Shown here piece by piece: positions 40,191 to 52,391 of a stretch of 64,000 nucleotides of DNA. A program made the position numbers and the translations under genes. Under the pieces are notes generated by a model. That model ran no database searches. It was given only the letters and a program-made list of their open reading frames with translations, and was not told the DNA's origin. This stretch comes from Thereva unica (Eukaryota > Arthropoda > Insecta > Diptera > Therevidae), in the NCBI GenBank assembly GCA_949987705.1, contig OX465284.1, positions 70,851,470-70,915,469 on the forward strand, written 5' to 3'. Positions within the stretch are counted from its first letter, which is position 1. Each line of letters starts with the position of its first letter.

Positions 40191-42257
40191 GGCCGGTTTC
40201 ACAGTGAGAGTTTAAGTATAGAAATTAACTTAAGTTGCACTATGATAATGTGGTTTCAGAGTTGCAACTTAAAATTTACTTATGTATAACTTAAGTGGCA
40301 GTTTTTCTAGTTGAGTTTTTCTTAAGTTAGAATGCATAGAAAATTCCAACGTCACTGGATTGCCATTACATTTCAAGGAAAGCGCGAAGGAAATTTTACA
40401 AAATGTATTGTAGAAGGTATAAAGTGATGAGGAAGCTGAACTTAAATATTATAATTAGCTGACAACCAACTGCCTATTTATTGGTACACACCGCTATAAA
40501 CACTGAAGCCTTCAACTAGTACACGTTATTAATGTTATCTTTATTAGCTATAATTTCGCTGTGATACGCTGCTTACAGCCCCTCATTTTGTTCATGGTGG
40601 ACCAGAATTTTAACATCTTCCTCTACTTATGTGACGGCTGTGGTTTGACTTAGACCCAGGGGCGGCGCTTTCATAGGTGCGATATGTGCACTTGCACCGG
40701 GCGCAATTTGTCGGGGGCGCAATTTCAGAAATTATGATTTAAAAAAAATTCAAAAAAAAAGACACGAGTTCTCACGGGGGCAAGAAATAACACAAGTTTA
40801 CTCTGTTTCTGACCCTGTACCTTCTCATGCAAGAACTTGGTTTTTGTGCAGGGAGTTACCAGAGATTTTAACTTCGAGATTTGAGAAATTCGGGAAAAAG
40901 TATCTCATTTATTTGGAGCACTTATTTAAAATTCTGTAAAAAGCTCCATATTCACTCACACAAAGGAAAAATTGTTCCGAGGACTCTGTATTGTTTATTG
41001 CTACCATGTTTGATATAAATTTGAGGGCGCTGTTGCTGCACTTTTAAATTCTGTTTCAAGAATTGTTGAAAGATGTAATTGAACGAAATTAGAAGAACAA
41101 AACTCTTTGTGTCGAGAACTCTTTAATTGCTCTTTTTTATTTGTTCCTTTATACCCCGGCTTCACCGGCCTCAGTTCAATAAAATTTAATTCAGCCCATA
41201 TAAGTGGGTTCACCAGCTGGCATTATCATTTCATGCTTGAAACTGTTGTTGTTTTTTCTCTAGAAATGCAAAAGCTCACTGGAATGATATTCCATTACTA
41301 CAGTTGATTACTCTCCTTTGAGCGAGCTTTTACGTTCAATATCAATTTCATGTTCTGTTGCGCGATCTCAAGCTTTATTATTCCGGAGTGCAGTTCAATA
41401 TATGATAATGTATGGGAACTTAGGGAAAAATTGAAATTCAGTACACCAATTTTATCGAATTTTCGCGGTTCGGTCGGTGAAACTGGTGTAATACTGTCTA
41501 ACAATCTGTCGATCGTCTGTAATCTATCCACTCCCTTCGAAAATTCGATGAAAAATCGCATGAGTTTTCACAAAAGCCAACTTTTCCAACAAACTATTCG
41601 TTAGAATGCTTGAGTTTGTTGTTGTTGCTTTTAAATATTAATTCCCCCTTCTGCCATCCCTATCCTTTTTTTCCTACCAAAAGCGAGACAAAAACAGCAA
41701 CAACTATACAGCTGTCAAAAAGTTGATTCAAAAATTCCGTGAAAGCTTATGGGGCGCAATATGGCATAGTGAACCGGGCGCAAAAACTTCAAGCACCGGC
41801 TCTGCTTAGACCACCTTCTGTAGAATATATGTATCATCCTCTTATCTTCGACATAATATATTCTTGAGCCTGTTTCAAATTTTTGTATTTTTTCTAAACG
41901 TTTGCATATCTAACTGATTTTTTTCCCACATGAACTCGGTTGGTTTTTTTGCACTCTAAAAGTTGCTTTATTTCTTCCGAAGAAAAATCTTGCTTTCTAT
42001 TGGAATTGCATTCCATTTTTAATTTTTCTATTTTTCATTTAAATAAAACTTAAAAAAATAAATTTGAGAATTTCCAAATAAAATTCGGATATTGTGAGTT
42101 CACAATTTGCAATATTGAAGTGCTGCCGTAAGAAACAAATAAAATAATAATAAGAAGAAGAAAATGCACTGTGAAACCGAATTTGACTTAAGTTTAACTT
42201 AAGTGAAAAAATTTACTTAAGTTTAAGGAAAACTTAAGTATGACTGTGAAGCCGGCC
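40191..42257. mobile_element. TIR element, 2067 bp, TTAA target duplication
   Basis: The left end GGCCGGTTTCACAGTGAGAG and the reverse complement of the right end GGCCGGCTTCACAGTCATAC are inverted repeats. TTAA flanks both sides (40187-40190, 42258-42261). The ends contain several ACTTAAGT palindromes and a second inner copy of the terminus (CGGTTTCACAGTG complement near 42165-42180). Removing it joins two parts of a LOA ORF1. No transposase is visible; a 1148-bp hAT derivative is nested inside. TTAA duplication fits piggyBac-like enzymes, but the GGCC start is not typical, so the superfamily is open. Confidence 0.8.
40657..41804. mobile_element. Non-autonomous hAT element (1148 bp)
   Basis: A perfect 8-bp target duplication CTTAGACC lies at 40649-40656 and 41805-41812. 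The ends are CAGGGGCGGCGCTT and, in reverse complement, CAGAGCCGGTGCTT, matching the CAG-G-starting inverted repeats of hAT elements. No hAT transposase domain is readable in the interior, so it is a deletion derivative. It lies wholly inside the TTAA-flanked element. Confidence 0.88.
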
Positions 42258-42280
42258 TTAAGGAGGCTAACAAAATTACT

Positions 42281-42589
42281 ATGCCTTCCGGCTATAAAGG
42301 TGTTCCACCATCAAAAGTGAAGTACCAAGAACAACGCAGCGCCCTAAGAAACGAGCACACTTCGCAAACTGACAATCTAACACCAAAGCGTCAGAGGTCG
42401 CTTGAGGCACCGAATCACCCTGAGGCTAAGCGTAGTAAGAAAAGTAACAATCTACTTTCTCCTCACATCGTGATCGCCGTTATCGACAAAAGTGATCCAG
42501 AAGGCACCATTTTGCCTGATATGTGGAGGAAAGTTCGCGACGATTTACCTCCGAATTCTTCAGGTTGTGATGGCAACTGGGACGCGTGA
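42281..42589 (+). pseudogene. LOA-type ORF1 fragment
   Basis: Reads MPSGYKGVPPSKVKYQEQRS, then NLTPKRQRSLEAP, EAKRSKKS and HIVIAVIDKSDPEGTILPDMW. This resembles the ORF1 of LOA-type elements as I remember it (a 'GY.G.PP.K..Y.EQRSAL' start, a basic KRQRS patch and a 'V.V.D...PEG.I....W' motif). The frame breaks after about 42580 and degraded continuations run to about 43160. Confidence 0.6.
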
Positions 42590-43660
42590 AGCTCATCGTA
42601 TGTACCTATCAGATATCTGTCGATCCTGGATGTTTTTCCGGGATCCCAGCGGAACCAGCTGGGCCTCAGGCTATTCTGGATATTTTTTGGTTGAGTAACC
42701 CACAGGTACAGGCGTCGTCTTTAAAGATTACGAAACTGGAAGATCCGAACGAAAGGTGACGACCGAGCGGTTACACTGGTAGTTAGCAAGGAATCGCTAG
42801 GATCTTTGGCGAAATCTGGTGGCGTCATAGTGTACGGTTTCGCTTCCATAACTCTGAGGCCTATCAAGAAATACGTCTTGCCCCTCAAGTAGAGTGGAGT
42901 TTCTTCAACTGCTCCACCTGCGGCTGCAGATGGTGAGCCCTCGGGCACTGCGGGGGAACACAGGTGTGGAAGTTTGTGGAAGTTTTTGAACTCAACTTAC
43001 CTAGCACTACGGGTGACACAGTTACGCAAGTAGCGGAACCCATTGTGCCTGGCACTGCTGGTGACACAGGAAGGAAAATAGCTGAACCTAAGGTGCCTAA
43101 GGGAACTCACCTACCACCTAGTGATGAGCAAGACTGTTCTTGCTGTTTTTTCCTTTACTTGCATATTTAGCAAGACCAAAGCCAGACCAATGCAAGATTA
43201 GGACAAGTCAAGACTGCAGAGTAGCGCAGATTAATCTCCATCCCAGCAAGGCTACATCCGCCAGTCTCTGCTTATCCCTTTCGAAGGCTGATTTATATGT
43301 CTAAAATTTAGTAAAGTCCTTTTTGCTAATTACTCCCGACTAGCGGAGAAACTACTTCCACCCTGAGATCCACAGTACCTGGGTAAGGCTAGCTAGAACC
43401 GGATATAGCCAGGTATCCAGAGCACGCCGTTCACAACTGAGCTATTTTTTAATCTGGGTCTCCAGCCAAGCTAATTATCGGCACGGTTGGTATTACACCT
43501 TGACTGATCCAGAGGATAGGGGATGCCAGCTTGTTCCCCATACTATCTTTCCGAGTTATAAGCACATCACCCAACTAAATTGGGGAGTCAGGTTTTACCC
43601 TCTTTTACCAACCACTTAACCATACTCTGAGCTTGATATTGTCGGCCAGCACATTTGGGT

Positions 43661-46340
43661 CAACTGAACGAAATCGTTTTATTTAAGCCGACATAACATA
43701 AATTTTTCGTTAGACTAGGTGGTGGTGTCGAGTCAGCTATGAATGAGATCATGAACTGTAGACCCGATACAAAAACTGTTGTTTTGATTATTTATTATTC
43801 GCGGTTTTATGCGATTTTTTCTGTATTTCGATATTCTTTCACTAATTAAAACACAAGTTAAACTAAGTTGGTCCGGAATCGGGTGGCCGACATATCTTAG
43901 TGTGTAACTTCTTTAATTATAGAAAAGTAGCCAAGTATATAAGAGATGACGGGACCTTTCATAATTTTTCCCCAATAGCCAGTTCGCCTATTAATAATTT
44001 GTATTAAGAATTTAAAAAAAAGCGTAGTTCACTTAAATACAAACTAGTCCCTGCTTTAGTTATATCATCAGCAGTAATTCGCTTGTCATAAAATATTGCA
44101 AGTATTACCTCAAAAGGTAACACGAAAATACCTCATAAAATAAGCGCACAAAAATGTACTCGTTAAATGTAATTCCCGATGGAATTGAAGAAAATAATAC
44201 TTTGCGCGCCGCCACTGCCATAAATAAAATAATTATCATAAAATTTACAAAATTTTCATTTAAATTTATTTGAAAATTTCCTTCAGCTACCTGAAAGGTG
44301 ATAAACTTGCCGGGTATTGCACCTTAATAACAATATGTAAATTCACGTTGTAATTAATTTGCATTTACAATGCGGTTAGGCATGTTTCCCACTAAACATA
44401 AAATATAAATTGAATTTATATTAGAGATGTCTATGCTCTTTTCCGTAGTTAATTACGGAAAATTCCATGCATAAACATTCAGCCAGGGGCCTGCATCTTG
44501 ACTATCGTCCTTTTTGTGTGTCGGTGCACGTTTTCACCATTAGTGACTATTACGAAAGGCATTACTACCACCCTGGTCTCTGCACCCTTCTTCCATCCAT
44601 AGAAGTGGATTCCACCATATTTAATCTAGAAGAGAATTCTTTCTTCGGCTTAAGTTTCTAGCCAAGCATTTTAGTGCCTCCTTTCCTGCACACCGATAGT
44701 AACGCATACACTGGTGTACAGTTAAGGAGGAAGATTCTTTAATTCTAGTATAGTCTTGCAGCCATTCCTTAATGGTAAGGAAGGAGAGAAAAAAATTAAT
44801 TAAGTCTACCCTAACCCTTTTTTATAGCCATACCATGAGGCTAGCTTGAAACCAGAGAAGAAGGCACTGAGAGCGTCCTCTTTAGAATTGAAGCCGCCTA
44901 AAACCACAGCAGATGCATTTGATATCCATGATTAAGGAGGTAAATGATAAAAATGGCGGTCATGCAATGCATTTCAATGCAGCTTAAACAAAAGATTCGC
45001 CAGCCCCTTGCGCCCATTATCAAGCAAGAAATTAATTCTTAAGACCCACTCAGGAGCTCTCCTGCCCGACATAGTAAGCGGCACTGATGGGGGATTGAGG
45101 TTCTTGACACGAGTAGGGCATATTCAATTACACGTGTGTGTCCTCCCCATCAACTGTACGTCGACTTGCATCTGGCCTGCATACAAATTGCACTGTAGGA
45201 GCGCTCTGCAGCGTTTGGTTGGATTAAAAACAAAAAAAGTGAACAAAAAATAAAGCAGAAAATAATAATAATAAAAGACAAAAGAATGAGGAGAGGGGCT
45301 GAGCTTAGTTTTATAAACGCCCCTCATTTGATGTTGCTTCTTTTTTGACTTCCTTTAAGGGTTGACGTCTGTCCACTTGTCCTTTTCTGTTGTTGCTGCC
45401 CTAAAATCGCGATGAAAGTCGCTTCTTCCCTTCTCGCTCCCCTTCCGCCCCACGAAAATGTTTAGTACTCATCCTGGGAGCTCCATTCCTTTATGTTTAC
45501 AATGAAGGTCCCTCATGCTAATTTAATCAAGTAAAGTACACCCCCGACCAGGAAACGTGAGGTCCTTCTGATTGTGTACGTGTGTGTTCTTAGGGGTAAC
45601 AAAAAAGAAAACGAAGCGCAGGACTTTTCAAAAATGTTGATTCCTTTTGTCCCAAAATGAGGGTTGCTCCAGATAAGATTCCAGACGGCAGCATTACGTA
45701 CATTAAAAAACATTTCGGTTTCCCGACATGGCCCAGAGCAGTTTCTGGCAGAGTCCCTTCTATTTTCTATACACTATACATACAAGTATATTTTTTCCTT
45801 CACTCTGCATATCCTTTTTAAGCTTAAACAGCCAACAAGGAACCCATTCAGTTTCCTTGATAATTTTTAATGCACTTCGAAGTCATTTGCATGTAATTTT
45901 ACATTAATTTCACTGAGACCCGGAGAGAGTCCTTTTATTCACGGGCTAAAGGAATTTTCACAGCACTTCTCCGCTTATTTTTTTCCCCTGAATTTCTCTA
46001 TGGCTGCAAAAAAAGAAGAATTTTCATCGTAATTTTATAAAATGCACAAAGTGGGTCTCATTTGGGGCGCATTGAAACTAATGACACGCTCATTCATCCA
46101 CCGGATGAACGAAGATGATTATGGGTTCCGGAATTGTTATTTCCCTTGTATAATTCATTTATATTTAAGGGATGGAAGACAGTTTTTGCACGCTATTGAA
46201 TAAAACATTTATTTAGTTTCGTAATTCTTGGTGAAATGTTACCAAATTGAATGGAAAGATGGGAAAATTTTAATACGTTAATAACTTAACGCAAATGCAG
46301 TCCTTTTGGATAGGAACAAAAAATATTGAATTATATTTAA
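43661..46340. other. No supported gene
   Basis: AT-rich and mixed DNA without recognisable coding or terminal repeats. Confidence 0.5.
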
Positions 46341-46679
46341 CTAAGACTGGAAGGATTGTACCATGTGGAGGGGATGTACCATAGATCTTCATGCCCAGAA
46401 TGGTTTCATTTTCATAATAAAAATATTCGAGGAAATGGAAACCGTTGGCTCACTGAACAAAAAAGCTCATACAAAGGTTATATCTGTGTCCGTCCGTCCG
46501 TCCGTCTGTCCGTACTCCACTTTCTTTTAAGAAATTACTGTTGCTAAAAGCACATGCTATATCTCGAATTACAGATCTCACCCAGGATATCTAAAATTGA
46601 GCAAATAGACCAGAAGTTTCAACTGGAAATAGACGAAACATTACACAAACACCAAATTTTTGTTCTGTCTTACTTCTTT

Positions 46680-47060
46680 GAAATTTTTCTATACTTCTCT
46701 TGGAAACTAGTTCATGTTCATTCCATGTTCATGCTCCACGGTTGTTTTGTTATTCCACCTACTCCCAACCATTGCTACCGCGTCTCTGACATCGGGACAT
46801 CGAGAAACAACTCGCTGGAGTGTTATGCCTCCTTAAAAGTGTTGAATCTCATCAACCAACCAATGACATGCGTTTGGTGGAATGGGTCAGAGCTAGGGAA
46901 GGCTATGACAGGAGGAATTAGGAATGTAAACTGCCGAGGCCGAGATTTGTTGGGCTCAATTCTATCACCCGATATTTGTGAAGAAATCTTTATAAATAAA
47001 AACTGTTCTAACCCCTCGCCAAGCCATTTCGCGCCTTCGCTAATCGCTAATCCGTAATCC
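46680..47060 (+). pseudogene. Highly degenerate FADD-type Jockey-group fragment
   Basis: TCTTGGAAACTAGTTCATGT (46698) matches the NSWKLAHVQ codons of the reference copy (34943-34962), and GGGCTCAATTCTATCACCCG (46950) matches the GSILSP region. The text between is badly eroded. A (GTCC)n microsatellite lies just upstream at about 46487-46513. Confidence 0.5.
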
Positions 47061-48479
47061 GGCTAACTCTAAGGCACTAGAAAATGTAAGACAAGTATGC
47101 GAGACGAATATTTGTCAAAATTTATATTCTTTCCTTTCCAATAAATAAATTATTTATTTATTCAACAAAATGCTTCTTTTTTAAACAAGCGTCAAATTGA
47201 CGCATGCCGTAGAGATAGATATGTATATAAGAAATCTCAGTAAACCTAGTGTTAACGATAGTAGATTGATTCTCCAAATTGCATGAAGCATACCAAATTC
47301 GGGATATCTTACCTATGTAAATATTTCCGGTTCATCCACATTTCCTTGGCAACCCCCCAAAATTACGTGATATTTGCCGAAACACCCTCTCCCAACATGA
47401 GATTGGGTGAGATTCGGGTCGCCCCCCCCCCCTCTAAACATCTCGCGCAATTAATGGACGACCCCTTACGATCCCCAACAAACCACGAGGACGCCAACAA
47501 CATACGTTTCTATACTATTCGATAGCGTTCGAATACTGTTCAAACTTCAATAAAAAGGCCTATTATACCTTAGTAATCAAACGATTATGAAAATACGTCA
47601 AATTTGGTACAGGAAACTTGATATTTAACAACAAACGCTAAAGCTAATCTTCGGATTTAACGCTGGGGGAAGAGTATATGGCGACCGCGTACAGATTAAT
47701 TTGCAAGTTTAGGTAAGCCGTAACGAATAAACTCCCATGATCAGAACGATCATAAGTTCCGTGATTTAGTTTTCCGGTATTTGCTATTTTACATATCTGT
47801 CTGACGCGTTCCTCGAGAAGAACGCAATCAGTCCGCATCGCTATAATAAGTCGATTGTTACTTAATAGATAGAACTCCGTCACAGCCGGTCCTAAGACCG
47901 GTTGAGAACGGAGGAGGGTGAAAGGAACACCACAACTAGGGAGAAGTATATATGGACGGGGACGCCCTGCATAGCCCTGGATAACCTGATAGTACCAATC
48001 ACTGCGGACGAGTAGACTAAACGGCCAGTCTAGGAGTCTAGGGGAATAATGCTGTAAACATGCTAAGGGCGACGGCGACGGTGCACACAAATTAAAAAGC
48101 ACACACCAGAATAATCGTCTTCGACATCCGAATGCTACACACGCGCACAGGAACATACGAGAATAGCAACACAATCCCATGTCACACCGCCCAGGCAACT
48201 TTGAGGGGCGACGGCTACGAAATAGAACTTGGATTGATTGAGTCGCCACTCTCGGCGACCTCGTCGTCGAGTGGTCTGCATATTGTGCTGCACCCCTCAT
48301 ACTCATAGAAAAGCTGTGTGTTCTATTCGTTTTTGCCAGTCGCTGTGGAAACTATTTTCGCCCTTAGCATGTTTACAGCATAAAGGTATGTGGGCTAACA
48401 ACCCACAACCACGAAAATTTCTTTGTTTTTGAAACTCAAGATGAAGAAACCGGGCAGATAGCTCGGCAACAACCTGGCA
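47061..48479. other. No supported gene; 24-bp inverted repeat at 48049/48358
   Basis: ATGCTGTAAACATGCTAAGG... (48049-48072) recurs as its exact reverse complement at 48358-48381, 285 bp apart. An open frame of 220 codons on the minus strand (48306-47644) has no recognisable domain and odd composition, so I do not call it a gene. Confidence 0.45.
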
Positions 48480-48790
48480 TACGATTTGTTATTATGTACC
48501 TGGAACGTAAGATCTCTCTATAGGGCAAGAACACTTGATCACTCCTGTAAATATTTGATAATTACTGGCTATACAAGAGATGGGATAGAACGGGCATGGA
48601 ATAATGGACACAAGGAAACACACAATATATTATAGTTACCACCCTAGAGAACATATAATGGAAACTGGATTTATAGTTAGAAATAAATGCAAGCATTTAG
48701 TAATACATTCTCCTTCGAAGCGAAGTATTTACGAGTAAATCGTAATTCAACAACCTTGATCCGCATAATATTGAAAACGTCAATGAGATA
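48480..48790 (+). pseudogene. RTE-like endonuclease fragment
   Basis: Reads LLCTWNVRSLYRART (about 48490-48525), then GIMDTRKHTIYYSYHPREHIMETGFIVRNKCKHLV (about 48600-48705), the start of an AP endonuclease of the same kind of element as the RT fragment at 50900-51800. The two probably belong to one copy split by the minisatellite-bearing element between them. Confidence 0.65.
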
Positions 48791-48965
48791 TGCTCCAGGC
48801 GTAAGCAAGCTATAGAGTTTGGATTTGAGCGGGTTGGAATGTAAAAAAACCCATTGGATCCGATAGGAAACCGGCAGGTTATATTAACACATCTGCTCGG
48901 ATTAAAACGTCAAAGTTTATTTTAATCAAAAAGTCTTAATTTTTTTAGCCACTTCATTTATATAT

Positions 48966-50625
48966 AATTACTAGCAAAAACCCGCGTGCGTTGCAACGCC
49001 TTTCAATAAAATAAGATTATGGGGACACAGCCTGCGATAGGAAAAAGCTATAGTGAAAAAAGAACAAATCTTGGAAAATTGATTTTGGGAGATGACCGCC
49101 ATGGACCAAATGATATATTGAGTATACTATATTGCCTATGGTGTTCTACTTATCATACTCTTTCATTTGATACCCATGTCGAAGGGGTAGTGAAGAAAAT
49201 ATTAATCCGCCCTCTTGAGATGGCCGCTATGGACCAAACGATATATTGAGTATTCTATATTGCATATGGTGTTCTACTTATCATACTCTCTCATTTGATA
49301 CCCATCTCGAAGGGGTTGTGAAGAAAATGGTAATCCGCCCTCTTGAGATGACCGCCATTTACCAAACGATATATTGAGTATACTATATTGCTTATGGTGT
49401 TCTACTTATCATACTCTTTCGGAAAATGGTAGTCCGCCTTCTCGAGATGACCGCTATGGACCAAACGATATATTGAGTATACTACATTGCTTATATTGTT
49501 CTACTTATCATACTCTTTCATTTGATACCCATCTAGGAGGGGTTGTGAAGAAAATGGTAAACCGCCCTTTTGAGATGGCCGCCATGGACCAAATTATAAA
49601 TTGAGTATACTATATAGCTTATGGTGTTCTACTTTTCATAGCCTTTCATTTGATACCCATGTCTCGGGTGTTGTGAAGAAAATGGTAACCCGCCCTCTTG
49701 AGATGGCCGCCATGAATCTAAAGGCATAGTCTATGGCATTCTTCTTATAATGCCCGTTCATTTGATACCAATCTCGAGGGGGTAGTGAAGAAAATGATCA
49801 TCCGCCCTCTTGAGATGACCGTAATGGACCAAACGATATATTGAGTATAATATATTGCTTATGGTGTTCTACTTATCATACCCTTTCATTTGAAATCCAT
49901 GTCGAGGGGTGTGAAGATAATGGTAATCCAACCTCTGGAGATGGCCGCTATGGACCAAACGATATATTGAGTACCTATACTATATTGCTTATGTGTTGTA
50001 CTTATCATACTCTCTCATTTGATACCCATCTCGAAAGGGTTGTGAAGAAAATGGTAGTCCGCCCGCTTGAGATGATCGCCATTGACCAAACGATATATTG
50101 AGTATACTATATTGCCTATGGTGTTCTACTTATCATACTCTTTCATTTGATATACATGTCGAAGGTGTTGTGAAGAAAATGGTAATCCGTATTCTTGAGG
50201 TGGCCGCTATGGACCAAGCGACATATTGAGTATACTATATTACTTATATTGTTCTACTTATCATACTCTTTCATTGGATACCCATTTCGAAGGGGTTGTG
50301 AAGAAAATGTTCATCTGCTCTCTTGAGATGACTGCCATGGACCAAACGATATATTGAGTATACTATATTGCCTTTGGTGTTCTACTTACCATACCCTTTC
50401 GTTTGATATCCATGTCGACGGGTTGTAAAGAAAATGGTAATCCGCCCTCTTGAGATGACTGCTATGGACCAAACGCCTGCTTTTCTGTTGAAATTTTTTT
50501 GCTATAAACCTCACTTAGCCCGAGACCTTTCCAACGAATGCAAAACCGTGGAAATCGGATCGTGCGTTCTGGAATTATAGCGTCAGGAAGGAAAACCCGA
50601 CTTATTTTTATATTATAGATAAATA
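48966..50625. mobile_element. Probable Helentron-associated (HINE-like) element with a central minisatellite
   Basis: The block starts near ATTACTAGCAAAAACCCGCG and ends with CGTGGAAATCGGATCGTGCG, then GCGTCAGGAAGGAAAACCCGAC and a T/A-rich end (TTATTTTTATATTATAGAT). This edge style is like DINE-1/HINE elements as I know them. The centre is a tandem array of about 11 units. It sits between two parts of an RTE-like relic. No coding capacity. The family call is inference because no helicase is present. Confidence 0.5.
49090..50480. repeat. Minisatellite, ~125-bp unit, about 11 copies
   Basis: Each unit contains GACCAAACGATATATTGAGT, CTACTTATCATACTCTTTCA and a TTTGATACCCATGTCGAAGG-like segment, ending with GAAAATGGTAATCCGCCCTC. 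The CTACTTATCATAC anchor recurs near 49147, 49274, 49402, 49500, 49628, 49742, 49868, 49994, 50127, 50254 and 50383, so most units are 126-133 bp and two are shortened (98 and 114 bp). Confidence 0.9.
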
Positions 50626-50899
50626 ATTTATAGTTTAATTATAAATAGTTTCATAATTTTTAACCTCATTGTTGTGTTCTTTCGGCGGTAAATATATTTG
50701 CACTTATACTTTTAACGTTATATTTATGAAATTTTTGACAGTTCAATGCGGCAAATTCTAATCTTTTAAAAACGAATGCGCTCAAATCCGACCGAATCCG
50801 ATCGAATGCGTTCATTATAATCGTTTAGGTCTAAAATTTATGCTGGGCAACGGGATTTGACAGATCAATCCGTTTTGTTACGCTCAAACCCTGCCATTA

Positions 50900-51800
50900 T
50901 AATTAAGCCTCAAGCCAACAGCCTGCAGAGACATGCAGGAAAATATTCTAAACAAGACAGGAAAAGTACTAAAACGATAGGTAGACCCATTCAGTTAACT
51001 CTTTAATCAATATAAAGAAGGACATAGTGGAGACACATTAGATAGTAACGAAAGAACAATGCTGAATCAATACCAGAACCTACAGTACAGAAAGTAGAAG
51101 AAGCTATATGTAAGCTTAAAAATATCAAGTCTCTAGGTGTAGACAATATACAAGCTGAAATATTTAAAATATTTAGAAATACATTAAAAATCACATAAGC
51201 ACAAGATTGTACAATACATTTGGAGCAAAAGGTAGTACCAGAGATAACATAATACTCCGTACGGAGTATTATGTTATCTCTGGTACTACCTGACGAATGG
51301 GACATAGGAATAGTTTGCCCACTACACAAAAAAAGGGACCAACTTGAATGCTCCGACTACAGAGGAATTACGTTACTGAATGTAGCGTATAAAATATTCT
51401 CGTATATCCTGTTTACTCGCTTATTGCACCAGTATGAGTAATTGGATATTACCAGTACGGATTCAGGAAACAAAAGTCCACAACCGATCACATATTCGTA
51501 TTATGACAGGCAATTGAAAAAACGAAAGAATTTAATATAGAAACCTACCTCTTTTTTACAAACTTTAAGACAGCATATGATCTTGCGCTACGACCAAACG
51601 AAGCTATGGTGGAATTGAGCTTTCCAGACCAATAAATTCAACTCACTAAAACCTCATTGAGTCGAGTGATAAACAGAGTGAGAATACAGAGCAATGTATC
51701 GGTCCCCTTTGAAACGAACAGAGGCCTCGGGCAAAGATACTCCTGCTTACTATTTAACATCTTATTATTAAAAGCGGTCTTGGTGGCACGCGAAGGAGAA
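50900..51800 (+). pseudogene. RTE-like reverse transcriptase fragment
   Basis: Reads EAICKLKNIKSLGVDNIQAEIFK (about 51085-51170), then PDEWDIGIVCPLHKKRDQLECSDYRGITLLNVAYKIFSYIL (about 51290-51412), the fingers region of an RTE/CR1-like RT. Later text includes ADD-less eroded palm pieces (RYSCLLFN... region near 51735-51760). A 60-bp palindrome (51231-51290) interrupts the frame just before PDEW. Confidence 0.7.
51231..51290. repeat. Perfect 60-bp palindrome (two 30-bp arms, no spacer)
   Basis: GGTAGTACCAGAGATAACAT... through the centre at 51260/51261 is followed by its exact reverse complement. The RT frame reads normally if about 51 bp are removed, leaving one GGTAGTACC; the right side shows GGTACTACC. 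So it is an insertion of about 42 bp with a near-perfect 9-bp direct repeat, or a fold-back copying event. Confidence 0.92.
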
Positions 51801-51849
51801 CCAGTTGGTACATAATATGGCTTTAAGAATGTTCATAATTGGGCGCATT

Positions 51850-52270
51850 GGCATGAGCTTACAAGAACTTGCGAAGCGGATTGTTGTCATTTTTACAACC
51901 AAGTGGCATTCAGACGGAAAAGTCCAGTAGGACCAAGTCCAAATTCAATGATTCGCGTTGCCTACTCCCTTCTAAGGTACTTTAGACGATCATACTTTGA
52001 ACGCTGGATTTCCAGAGCTTCTATGCTAAATTCCAAGCTAGGATGTTACGATACTGGTTAGCGTAGTTGCTGCACAGTAAATTGTCATCAATGGGGAATC
52101 GGGGGATGGATGATCCCAACGATGGTTAGCCTGCTCTTCCCGTTCTTTGTCCCATTCCGCAATAACGAGGAGCATTCTTGTGGTTTGGCGCTCGAACACA
52201 GAAGTCTACAATTATCTAGAAAGGTGGCTGAGTTTGTTCAAGTGGCAGGTCCATAAATCTGAGATATAGA
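51850..52270 (+). pseudogene. LOA-type RNase H / C-terminal fragment
   Basis: AGTAGGACCAAGTCCAAATT (51927) matches 17590-17609 of the LOA copy at 16935-18282. GAACGCTGGATTTCCAGAGC (52000) corresponds to the HIERWRSAPGL region and GAGTTTGTTCAAGTGGCAGG (52229) to the end of the LOA frame. Many indels; no open frame. Confidence 0.6.
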
Positions 52271-52314
52271 GGTTATCAACAGAATAATAAATGCAAGAGG
52301 CAATTGCGGTGTTT

Positions 52315-52391
52315 GTGGATTCGATATCGCAATAGAGAGGAAAGGAATTTTCTTGAACTTCCATTCCTCTCTATTGCGATATCGAATCCAC
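52315..52391. repeat. 28-bp perfect inverted repeat with a 21-bp loop
   Basis: GTGGATTCGATATCGCAATA... (52315-52342) and its exact reverse complement (52364-52391) would form a 28-bp hairpin. It lies just past the LOA fragment. I see no flanking duplication. Confidence 0.9.

Larger units (their letters stand above)
39620..43660 (+). mobile_element. LOA-type non-LTR retrotransposon relic with two nested elements
   Basis: A 5' untranslated-like region (39630-39870) is followed by an ORF1 piece (about 39900-40186), then a TTAA-flanked TIR element (40191-42257), then more ORF1 (42262-43160), the first endonuclease motif RVAQINLHPSKATSASL (about 43215-43270), and 3' end-like sequence to about 43660. 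Nearly all of ORF2 is missing. The relic is interrupted, frameshifted and internally deleted. Confidence 0.65.

Noticed and set aside
42258..42261. piggyBac assignment of the TTAA-flanked element
   Set aside because: TTAA alone is not enough; the termini start with GGCC rather than the CC(C/T) usual for piggyBac, and no transposase is present.
47644..48306. 220-codon open frame on the minus strand
   Set aside because: No recognisable domain, Cys/Leu/Arg-rich composition like random GC-rich sequence, and it overlaps an inverted repeat. I do not call it a gene.
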